Source: Hamiltosporidium magnivora (Eukaryota > Microsporidia > Dubosqiidae). From it: 33,925 nt of DNA. The notes below the pieces were generated by a model that made no database searches, was not told the DNA's origin, and saw only the letters and a list, made by a program, of their open reading frames with translations. Both the position numbers and the translations under genes were made by a program. Shown piece by piece: positions 11,941-21,875 of the stretch. The stretch lies in the NCBI GenBank assembly GCA_004325065.1, contig PITI01000023.1:1-33925 (forward strand). The letters are read 5' to 3'. The first letter of the stretch is position 1. Each line of letters starts with the position of its first letter.

Positions 11941-12406
11941 GCAAATAATTCAGATATGAAAGAACAAAAATATACGAGAAACAGACTAGGTGAGAGTATG
12001 AAATATTTATTCAGATGATTCCGAATTATGGCTCAAATAATGAACACCAAGATTATTTTAGGCATTTTTCTCTTATGAATGTAAAGAAAGTTCGTTTCTA
12101 CGAGCTAAATGTCTAGTTTATAATATTTAGTGTATTTATTATCAGAATCATGATTTTATAATAAACATCTTAAAATTTTTGACGTTTGGATTTATTTTGA
12201 TATTTGCGATAAATATTTTGACATTTGGTAGATCAAATAAACAACGAAAAAGGATTTATTATTTTATACAACATCAATATATATTTGAAAACTTATAATT
12301 TTAATTTGTTTTAATCAATTTTTACAAATAAAATATCATTAATTAACGTCAAATACGATAAAAATTGATAAATAAAACTATAAATAAAGTTAGAAAAAGA
12401 TAACCC
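11941..12406. other. Intergenic region before decayed gene
   Basis: AT-rich spacer between the reverse-transcriptase relic and the pseudogene. A short frame near 11955-12010 (KEQKYTRNRLGESMKYLF) may be more of the retroelement, but it has no confirmed second copy here. Confidence 0.4.
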
Positions 12407-13954
12407 ATATATAGTTCCATCCTGATATTCATTCTTCACGCTCTGTGTTCGGGATGGTTTTGGCAAAATCAACGGCCTTCTACAAGTACTTCAATGCGAG
12501 ATTTCCCTCAACCTAAAAAAGATAACATTACGGAAAAGCAAAATATAAATTCTGCTGGTGATACTCATATTTTTGTTACTAACAATCTTCAAAACGTTAT
12601 TGATAACATTTCAATTTCTATTCCGTTAGTAAAAAAGTTTTTTGAATTTCTTTGACGAAAATTGAATCTATGGTTGATAAAAGCTTAAATGTGGCCATTC
12701 AAAAAGCGGTAAAAAGGTTTCAAAACACTGAAAATCATAATTTTACTAAATTATAGTGTATCAAAATATATACTTGGAATTTATAGCTGAATTTTATTAT
12801 CGACTTCAAAATATTACGGAGAGTTCAAAATTTATAGAAAGTTCAGAACAACAAAAATATAAAGGTATTTGGGCTGATAAACAATATTTTATGGGTTCAG
12901 ATGCAACAAATCGGTTAAAGGCAATAGGAGAGTGGAGAAACTATTTTAGAGTTACAGATTTTACGAGCGAAGTATTAAAAGATATTCGATCCCGTTTAAA
13001 TGATCCAAATTTTTATAAATTTTTGGTGGAACAGTCATTTTCAATATTCAAAGGATCTTTTGAATTGTTAGGTCCCAGTGCATCCACATTGTCTATTTGC
13101 GATTCTAAGAAAAATTTGACATTTTTAAGGGAAATAGTTCAACATAATACTTTTATCCGATCTGTAGAAGATATTTGTTCGAAATACAAATGTTCTTTAA
13201 CGGCTTATTACAACCAACCATCTGTATGTAAAAATAAGAACACTTCAAAATGATGTTTGCTGCTCTTCTCTTTTGAATGTCTGAAAATTATTTTAGCACA
13301 AATTTTAAAGGAGATTTTAACAAAAAAAGTTTATACGTTATTTGTGATACAGCTGAATATCATGGAATCGATGTCGTAAACAACAATCCGAATTATATAT
13401 TTCCAGATAAGATTTCTCCAACAAATAACCGATTTTTAAAAGATAGCTTCAAACAATGCGGTAAAGGGGCAATTTACTTATCTTTTGACTTGAGAATCGA
13501 AAATTTGATGTTTATCTTTGGCAAAAAACTCCTTGATGTTGTTGGAAAAAATAATTTTATTGAAATAATAAACACAGATCTTCCTACTGATAATGCAAAA
13601 AGAAAAACACTGACGAATAACGTTTTTATAAAGATTAATACAACAGGAGAGAAATTCTGTTATGAAATACAAAGATTTCTATTATTTTTTAAGAGTCATA
13701 TAAAATCCGAAACATATATTTTATTCTACATGTATAGAGTGCAAGATAATGACTGGACAAATATTTCAAAAGAACTCATATCGAAACATTTGACAAATAA
13801 ATTATCTTCAAAAAACATAGAACCGGGTATTTTTTTAACCAAATTGAAATGAAATCTTTCGTTTTATTTTATGGATTATTTCGAAGCAAAAACAGACGAA
13901 TGCTTTACAAGAGAAGACTATATTAAGGACAAAAAAGTTTACTTTAATCAATAA
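12407..13954 (+). pseudogene. Decayed secreted-protein gene A (about 515 codons)
   Basis: A chain of coding-like segments on one strand, interrupted by stops and frameshifts. It opens at 12407 with ATA, directly after CCC, where an ATG would be expected. The next residues form a signal-peptide-like core (SSILIFILHALCSG) followed by a Ser/Thr/Gln-rich stretch. The frame ends at TGA 12653-12655. A second piece (TKIESMVDKSLNVAIQKAV) lies in another frame and ends at TAG 12754-12756. The 165-codon piece 12756-13253 starts with GTG, not a normal eukaryotic start. A short shifted piece (LQNDVCCSSLLN) bridges to a 191-codon piece at 13277-13852, and an in-frame TGA then separates a last segment ending at TAA 13952-13954. 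No family is recognised. The size and signal peptide resemble the intact secreted genes here. Sequencing indels could explain some shifts, but not the nonsense codons as well. Confidence 0.7.
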
Positions 13955-14182
13955 AGACTTTTACCCTCAATTTAATTTACTTCTAATTTTTAAGCTTACA
14001 TTATACTTAGCCGTTAAGCTAATGGATACAAAGTTTATTTCACATTAATAAAAAAATCAAAAAGACTGATAATCTTAAACTTCGCGATAAGCTATATTTT
14101 CTTGTTCTTATTAAGTACAATTTTTACCTTCGAGACGCTCGTTGTGCTATATTTTTCTATATAAAAATTATTTTCATTCTTA
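13955..14182. other. Short spacer after decayed gene A
   Basis: AT-rich spacer between the end of pseudogene A and the inverted reverse-transcriptase relic. I see nothing else in it. Confidence 0.5.
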
Positions 14183-14407
14183 GAAGTTCCCTAATGAAAA
14201 TTTAGACTCTTCATATCCTTCATATTCCACTTCTTCTGTTTTATTCACCCTTAATTTTCCAAAGCTATATTTTTGCATTTTACATTTACTTCTGTTCAGT
14301 TTAATACCTATTTTTAGTTCATCTTGTCTTCTTCCCCGGTTGAAATTTTTGATAAGAAATACTCTATTTGCCTGGAAAAATTGTTCATCTTAACTATATA
14401 ATGTATT
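14183..14407 (-). mobile_element. Reverse-transcriptase relic of a non-LTR element, copy 2
   Basis: Read on the minus strand this piece keeps an open frame of about 67 codons including KIGIKLNRSKCKMQ, then KYSFGKLRVNKTEEVEYEGY. The pattern of an IKLNxxKC block followed by a short Glu-rich EVEYEG block is what I expect downstream of the catalytic motifs of a non-LTR reverse transcriptase. It is the inverted partner of 11706-11940. Both ends look truncated. The protein-level call is inference; the DNA-level relation to the other copy is visible directly. Confidence 0.55.
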
Positions 14408-15764
14408 AGTTAGTTTATATATTTCATAAATTATTAGTGCTTTTTATTGAAAATATTTTAATTTAATCGAGTATAGAATTCGATGCAGCTATCCTTGCAA
14501 TAATTGTTTTATGAAATCATTATTGGGAATATAAATAAATTGCGGACAAAAAAGGCAAAAAATTTCAAGTTTATTTTACAATTGTAAACGTATGCAAAAA
14601 AAGCTTATCAATAAATTCTAACAAAATATTGCCTTGAATACTATTTTTAAATTAAAATTGCAAAAATAAAAAATAAAAATAGCTTTAATGATGCTATTCA
14701 AATGAAATACTAAAACCTAGAAGAATGTTAAGCAGTAGTTTAAAGCAAAAATTTCTAGCACCACTCAAACGTTTCCAGATGTTTTCTTTCTAGTGCTAAA
14801 TAATATTTTTCGTTGTTTAGGATTTATGAGCAAATAAAATTTATATTCGTAATCGAAACACCGTGATAAGTTTCTTACTTTTTCGAACCAATTAAACATT
14901 TTGAGGCGAGTAGTAGTCTTCTCCGAGAGACATTCGATTTTATAAATGATTTGTGAAACGGCTATATCATATTCATAATTGTATCTATTTTACCTATTTA
15001 GTTATTCTTTCAATTAAAATCTTGAAATTCTTTCATTATTGTTTATTGTATTGATACTATAATTATTTTCATAATATTTATTTCATTTTGAAAAATTGAA
15101 GTAATTTTCTTTCAGCACATAATGTGCCTTAAAATTATCACGGTTTAAATCAAAATTCGTTTATTTCTCGGTTCAATAAACTATCATAGATTTTTCGCTT
15201 ATATGAATTAATATTATTTTATAATAGAGATAATTAATGCTTCTAAGAAAATGCATTTAATTTTTTGTGGATTGATTTTCTATTATAAATATCACATCAG
15301 ATTCGATCAAAGAAATATAAATTATTCTGTTTTTTTGAACCAAAACTTCAATCTAGTCATAAATATAGCAATTTAATTATCAAATCAGATTTTAGTTTAT
15401 CAAATTTTTCAAATTACATTATTTTTCTCAATGCTGCTGATTTTTTTTATACTTTTTCAGAAAGTATATTGTGCATAGGTTATGAAGTAACTTCACATTT
15501 TCGCAAAAATGAAATACTATAGAAATTATGATATATATTTAATCCATAGACACTGTAGTATCGCTCAAAGTACATTTTCATAAATACATATGACTTAAAG
15601 AATTCATATTTTTATTAATTAATTTAAATTTCAACATTAAATAAATTATACAATTATTTTTTAACTTATTTGATAAGTTTTTTTTATAATTATGTGTATT
15701 GAGTTATATAGATGAAATAAATTGCCTCGATAAATTTTTAATAAAATATCTATTTTTCATTTTT
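14408..15764. other. AT-rich intergenic region, no gene seen
   Basis: About 1.3 kb of AT-rich sequence with frequent stops in all frames. No repeat copy, RNA gene or coding relic was recognised. Confidence 0.5.
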
Positions 15765-16290
15765 TTCGGGCCGAGGGAGGATAACCAAATAAATAACCAT
15801 ATTTTCGGCAAAGATTGGGCGGAATCGACATAAAAATCATTTGCATATTTTTTTGTAGGATTTATACCACATTATATTTTCTGTGGTTTCTAAGAGATTC
15901 GTAAACAAAGTGATTTTCTAAAAATCCGTTAAACATTTTCCAAAAGAATTCTGTAGTTTTTTTGTAATTAACTTTGAAACACGATTTAGCCCATAGATAG
16001 GTACCATAAAAAGTTAGAAAACCTAGCCTTTCTTATTATGTTCAGAGACTTAAGAATTTAAAGGTACGAAAAAGATTCCCTCAAAGACGAGAAAACTAAG
16101 TAGCAGGTTATACATGTTGGTATGGCATTTCAAAGTCATATTGATCACATCTAAATTTCCAAGATATATTCTAGCTAGATTTTTGTTTGGTTCGGAGAGT
16201 ATAGAAGAAGTATAGTTGCTCGAGCCTTAGTAAAGAAGCTCAGGGTGCCGATCCGAGACAAAATCCGGGTAACAAATATTAACCAATTCG
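15765..16290 (-). repeat. Dispersed ~0.5 kb repeat, copy 3 (inverted)
   Basis: Reverse-complement copy of the family at 1-412 and 6535-7045. Landmarks on the plus strand are gagggaggataacc (15774), ctgtagtttttttgta (15950), aaaacctagcctttctta (16018), gtagcaggttatacatg (16101) and gttggtatggcatt (16116). The G+C-richer end (ctcgagcc to gggtgcc near 16220-16250) matches the 5' part of copy 2. The equivalent of the ETFSTNLF frame is interrupted by stops, so no protein is currently encoded. Confidence 0.7.
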
Positions 16291-17287
16291 GCGGAAATAT
16301 CTTCCAACTTAATGAGTCCTACATATTTTTTTAAATAAAAAAACTAGGGATGTAAGTATCTCAGGGAGGCAACAAAAAAAATATGTGAAGAATGCAGTTA
16401 TCTATGTTTAATCTATAAATGCATTTATGTCATGAAAACATAAAACATCCGCCACCTTTAAAAAATATTTTGAATTTTTATTTCTGGTTTGTGTTGGCAA
16501 TCAATTTAATTTTTTTTCCTTAATAAAAACCTTTTTATAAATTCATATTACCTTTTTAAACCATTTCTTACCGTAAAATTTGGTTGCAACACATTATAGA
16601 AATAAATGTTTGTATCGATATTTTAAAAAACAATATAACTACTTCTTCTTATAATATGTTTCTTCAAAAATAGGAATTTCTTCTTCTTTCAAATTACTTA
16701 TTAAATATTAAGGATAGAACATCACAAAAAATTAAAAAGTTAAAAACCGTACTTTAAAAAATTCGTTAAAGCACTTTTATTTCTTATCAAATATAAAACA
16801 AAACATTGGTCCAATTAGCAATTAAAAAAATATTTAGACCTTCCGTTCTCTTTAAAAATATTTTCATTGTTGTAACGAAATTTACAATTTTTAATTTATT
16901 TTTTTTTTTAATAAACAAATATTATTTTGTTATGTTCATAAGAACATCTCTTCCTTATTAATTAATTATATTAATATCAAAAAAATATAGAATTGATCTA
17001 TGAATCTAATCTTCCTACCTTTATAATTTATATTTTTTTTATTCTAAACAAACATAAGATTCACAAAAGCCAAGACATTATTTAAATAACGTATGTTGTA
17101 CTAGAAATTTTCTATTGAAAAAGTCAAAACTTTGTATTGATTTAAATATTTTTAATTTTACTCTTTTTTAGACATTTCATGTCAATACAATCCAAAAATT
17201 TCTTATGATTGATATTAATTTAACCTTTTTATGTTTTTCTGATTTGATATTAACTGTTTACGGTTTAAAAATCAATAATTTCTTTTT
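16291..17287. other. AT-rich intergenic region
   Basis: AT-rich spacer before the small membrane-protein gene, with long T and A runs. It presumably contains that gene's promoter; no motif is evident. Confidence 0.5.
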
Positions 17288-17341
17288 ATGTACAAATTTA
17301 CAAAAATATTTAAATATTTAAATAAAAAAATATTTTTTTTT

Positions 17342-17764
17342 ATGGAAATTGATCCAAATAATTCGTTATTATCAAAATATACAGAAATATGTTCTGCACA
17401 AAATATTATAAAAAATGAAGAACCAGATATTATCATCGATTCAAATTTTAAAATAGATCATCGTATTGCCTTATTTTCTTTTATCTCTTTAACTATTGTA
17501 GGACTTTTTATTTCTATATGCTTAGAACAATCTTTTAGAATGATCGGCATGCTCTTTTCTTTAATTGCTATTTTTATTTCTTTTAATTTAAAAATTGAAA
17601 ATTTTTCTGGTTTTTATGAATTAAATGAGAATTCAAAAAAAAAACTTTTTTCTTATTTAGAAACACATGAGTTTATAAAATGCTTTACCGTTATAAACTA
17701 TTTTTCTATTTTAATATTTTTTATAAAATATTTTAATGAACAATTTTTGGATAAAAGAAAATAA
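17342..17764 (+). CDS. Small three-span membrane protein
   Basis: An ATG frame opens at 17288, but the first 18 residues are encoded by A/T runs. The internal ATG at 17342 (MEIDPNN) gives a more credible 140-residue protein and is the start chosen. Counting from 17288, hydrophobic spans lie at about 60-79, 84-100 and 132-148, with an acidic N-terminus before the first and a polar loop (ELNENSKKKL) between the second and third. Two close spans, a polar loop and a C-terminal third span recall the EMC6/RAB5IF family of ER membrane-insertion factors. The two-span part also resembles signal peptidase subunit 2. Both are weak resemblances judged by eye. It could equally be a lineage-specific membrane protein. 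The frame is uninterrupted, and the low-G+C coding resembles other genes here. Confidence 0.6.
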   Translation: MEIDPNNSLLSKYTEICSAQNIIKNEEPDIIIDSNFKIDHRIALFSFISLTIVGLFISICLEQSFRMIGMLFSLIAIFISFNLKIENFSGFYELNENSKKKLFSYLETHEFIKCFTVINYFSILIFFIKYFNEQFLDKRK

Positions 17765-17834
17765 ATTTATCATTTAAATTTTTTTATTTCTTTATTTATC
17801 TTTCAATATTTACAAATAAAAAGTAATTCTAAAG

Positions 17835-18650
17835 CACTGCTATATCCAGGATAGAAATGTGTTCCGAGATGCAGATGGTATGTGCCAACACTGTAATAAA
17901 TCTGGTAAAACTGTAGATCACTTAGCGACTCGATGTGAGAAAATAGTCGGTCATAGCTAAACCAGACGGCATAATGAAGTGTTTAGATGTCTGCACCTTC
18001 TTTTAGTAAATAGATATAAGTTTAAGTCCTCAAAACGAATTAGAATTCACTAGGTTCAAGTAATTCTAAAAAACAAGCATGCGGCGATAAGACTTGATAC
18101 CAGGATAAAACTGATGTCAAGATTCGGAATAATAGATCTGACATATTTATTTTAGATAAGAGAAAAAATAAAATAACACTCATTGAATTATGAATTACTT
18201 TTCAAGATTTACTTCGAATAGTTAAAACTAAAAAATCTAGGAAGTATAACCAATAAGCTAATGAGTTGGGTCTTATTTATAAATGTAGGTTGACATAATT
18301 CCTATATTCTGATCTGGAACGGTATTCTGACAAATAACCATAAGTCATATATCAAACCTTTACAATAAACCATAAAAGAAGTGTATATATGCATCAATTG
18401 TCCCAAATAAAACAGTCGAACCATGTGCCTTTGATCGACGAAGATGACTTGAGTCGTGACTAAATGCAGAAGAAAGTTAGGAAAAGGTGTCAATAAGTGT
18501 TATTAGACAGCTTAATGTACGAGCAACCAACAAGGCGTTTAAAACAAGCGAATAGGAAGAAAATGATGTAGCATTTTAAAACAAGAAACAATCCACCCTA
18601 TATTTCAGATGGAGGAACCACACGAAAGTAACCGATAATAAACATTAATA
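17835..18650 (+). mobile_element. Non-LTR retrotransposon 3' end, CCHC + REL endonuclease (copy 1, degenerate)
   Basis: Translation from 17841 reads YIQDRNVFRDADG, then the CCHC knuckle GMCQHC...DHLATRC (Cys-x2-Cys-x8-His-x4-Cys), then TRRHNEVFRCLHLL. After a frameshift near 18135 the frame continues with SDIFILDKRKNKITLIE, LLRIV..KSRKY, ANELGLIYKCR, and further on WNGILTNNHKSYI. A CCHC motif followed by a (K/R)PD...D...E block is typical of the restriction-like endonuclease domain of R2/R4/CRE-type non-LTR elements. Several TAA, TAG and TGA codons and at least two frameshifts make it inactive. The 3' untranslated part aligns with copy 2 up to about 18650. The 5' portion is missing, as expected from incomplete reverse transcription. 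Confidence 0.8.
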
Positions 18651-18909
18651 AAGACTCGTTTTTAGAAATAGAAGAATACATGGCGGTTAAAGAGGTAGAC
18701 TAAAATGCCTAAAGGTGTGATAAAAACATTTTAACCCAAAAATTTATAAATTAAAATTTAGAGGGTATCAATCAAAAAAATATAAATTAAAATTATTTAG
18801 AGAAATAATTATTTAATTCAAATCCAGGTTAACAAGCTTTCTCGTGTTTAAATAATTGCTTTCCCAATTTTAACCATTCATTATGTTATTCAAATCTACT
18901 CTTTGTTCA

Positions 18910-19452
18910 TACTTATTGTCGGTTCCTCTGCTGTGATTATGTCATCCAAGATAAGGAGTATAATATTTCTTGTAATTTTCGTTTTAACACCATCTTTCTC
19001 GTTATCTACTTGCTTTAAAGAGGAGTTTGGTTGTTAATGCATCTCTACTCCTAAAATAACGCTTAATAACGCTCACTCCTTGCTCTCTTCAGCATTTTGC
19101 CCAGACTCAATTTCTCTTAGTTCGATCAAAGGAATTTTTTTCGACCGTCTTCCTGTGTACTATGGATTGTATATATGCCGCTACATTCTTGGGTATTTGT
19201 AATTTTTTAAGATACGTCTTATGGTATTTTGTCACAATACCGTCTCAGGTCACCACATAAAGGATTACCCCAATACTACACTTATAAATAAGGCCCGTCT
19301 CATTTTCTAATAGGTCATACTCCTAAGTTTCTCCGTTTGAACTATTTGAAGAGAGTCTTGGGAAGTAATTCCCACCTCGATGGGTGTTATCTTATTTTTT
19401 CTTTTATCAAAAATAAATATATAGGTCTATTGCACCGAATCGTTAGAGAAAT
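18910..19452 (-). mobile_element. Non-LTR retrotransposon 3' end, REL endonuclease (copy 2, inverted)
   Basis: Read on the minus strand from about 19452, this copy gives IFIFDKRKNKITPIEVGIT, SQDSLQIVQTEKLR, ETGLIYKCS, DGIVTKYHKTYLKKL, PKNVAAYIQSIV and SFDRTKRN, ending at a TGA at 19107-19109. It is clearly the same element as copy 1 but better preserved, with one in-frame TGA replacing a tryptophan codon and a few small shifts. It is truncated just upstream of the endonuclease motif, losing the CCHC knuckle. The 3' untranslated part aligns with that of copy 1, so the two copies are tail to tail with about 260 bases between them. Confidence 0.8.
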
Positions 19453-21875
19453 AATAAATACAAATTTACATAATATTTTTGCTTGAAATATTATTTTTAG
19501 GTCATTTTGAAATTTAAAGCATCAAGTTATTTCTTAGTAAAAAGATTCTTTAATAATTTTTCAAACAGAATAGACTAATAAGATCATTCGATTAGATAAA
19601 TTTTTATGTAAGTAAAAAACTTATTTAATATTGAGTGAAGATTCATTGATCGGCGTAAATGACTTTATTCTATCATTTCATGGGGCCATATATTATTTCT
19701 TTAGCTTCATATAATTTAAGATTTGATTTTGTCTAAGATTTTTCATTCTTTAGAAACTATGTGACTGATATTTTTCGACATTTTATTCCTCGTATTTTAT
19801 TTCATGGTGGGTATGAAGAAATATATGAACATATGCCATAATTCGTACCTTATGCGCTTTTTCAAACTAAAAATGTATTCAATCTTTACTCGAATCTATT
19901 GCAATCCAATATTTTTTATTTTATCCTTATTATACGATCTACTTGATATACTTCTTTGATTCATACAAAATTAAGACTCGGTAAACACATTTATTATATT
20001 CTGTATCATATGTGTCCTAAGTTATGGCATAGAAATAATTCTAAGATTATATTCAATATTTAATCAAAATACAATAGTAATTAAAAAAATAAATTACTTG
20101 TTAAGCTATTACGTTCCAAAGATTTGGAGCAAGTCTTGCCCAATATCTTGACGTAAATATGTGCTACATAAACATTCTTGTAGAATTAAATGTATCCAAG
20201 TCCGTTAAAAAAATTGAACATGGTTTATATTTCTGGTTACTATTCTCCTTATATAACTTTTCAATGATTCTGAGAAAATAGTGATGCTGATATTTTTTAT
20301 AAACTTTTTTTTAAAAATTGACACAGATATATAAATTATAGACTAAATACGTCTTAGCGCAAATTAACCCATTTATATATACTCTTGGATCGGGCGCTAA
20401 ACATGATACCAAATTTTAGAGATTTCTGACAACAAAAATGATTTCTACGATTGAATTTTACAAAAACTTCATAATGAAGTTTAATATTTCTTTTATTCAT
20501 TTAATCAATGAGTTAACTCAGAAAGACCAATTATTTATACTTTGCTATATCTTTAATAATTTCTTTTTGTTATACATCTTAGATAAATGAGCTTTTCAAC
20601 TTTTTTTTCCATTTTAATATTAACTACAAGCCAAAATTAATTTTATCGCTACAATGCAAGTATATTATTATTCTTTGCCTTTAAATTCACTGATCTTCCA
20701 ATGGATATTATCTTGTATATTCTTCATACATCCCAAGAATATATAAACAATTTATTCACTTCATAACTCCACACATTGAAGATTTCTTCTGATTTAAGAT
20801 ATGAATGAAACATCCTATAATATTTATCTTAAGTCTACCTCATCTCCTGTTTTACTTTATATCTTGCCATATCGAACTTGAGAATCCAACAGTTTTGATT
20901 TAAATACTTCCATTTAATAACTAAAAAAATATTGCATTTTAATAAATTTTAACGATCAAATCTACTGTATACGATTAGATATGAAAATATTTCTATTTTT
21001 ATATATAAGCTTTTTTTTATTATTTTAACCAAAGTTCCGCCAAATTCTCTCCAAAGACATCCCTAATGTTTTCTCCAATTTCTAAGTAATATATGCCCTC
21101 GAATTTTTCTAGAATAGCTGTTTCATCAAATCAAATATTATTTTATAGAAATAATTGTTGCTTCTTATCCATCTTACTTAATTAAAAGGCTAAAAATATC
21201 TTTAAAAAATATTTTAATTTATTTAATTGAATTAGAAAATAATTTTATTCATAAAAAATAAAATTTTAAAGTTTAAGAATGCCAACAAAATATTATTTTT
21301 ATCTGTTTTATTTATTCAAGTATTTCTCTATTGATTAAATTTGTTAAATTTGCTTCATTATAGATTCATTAAGAAAAATTTATTGAGATTTCTAAGTATA
21401 TATAACCAAATAAGATAAAATTTAAATAGAAAAATAAAAATTTATTATTTAAGTTTAAACCAAGCAAAAAAAATAAAATAAATAATAATAAAGTTCATAT
21501 TTCTAATTGTAGAAATAAAAATTCATTAATTGAAATAAAATTGTAATCAAAATAAAATTACACTTAAGTTTTTAATTATTAACTTAATAAATTAAAAATT
21601 TAATGAATAAATTCACTTATATATTAGAAATAAGAAAAATAGAAATTTATTATTTTATAACTTTAATTTTAGATTGAAATAATGGAATATTAATTTATTA
21701 AAATTAACTTTTGTCCAAAAATCGAAATTTAATTTAATTCATTTTTCTATTTTAAAGAAAATCCTGAAAAAAGGTGACATTTTATTCAAAATGAATTTAC
21801 AAAAAATGTTAATTATAAAAGTATTTAATAGTTTGAATTCTAAAAAAAATATAAATGAATTTCGAGAGAATGTAT
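19453..21875. other. AT-rich region with a possible coding relic
   Basis: Mostly AT-rich, and extremely so at 21180-21780. On the minus strand between about 20930 and 20640 a frame with scattered stops reads protein-like (KWKYLNQNCWILKFDMARYK; SYLKSEEIFNVWSYEVNK), which may be another decayed gene or retroelement piece. I could not identify it. Nothing else is recognised. Confidence 0.35.

Noticed and set aside
18302..18493. 63-codon minus-strand frame
   Set aside because: Antisense to the endonuclease relic, whose plus-strand translation matches its second copy.
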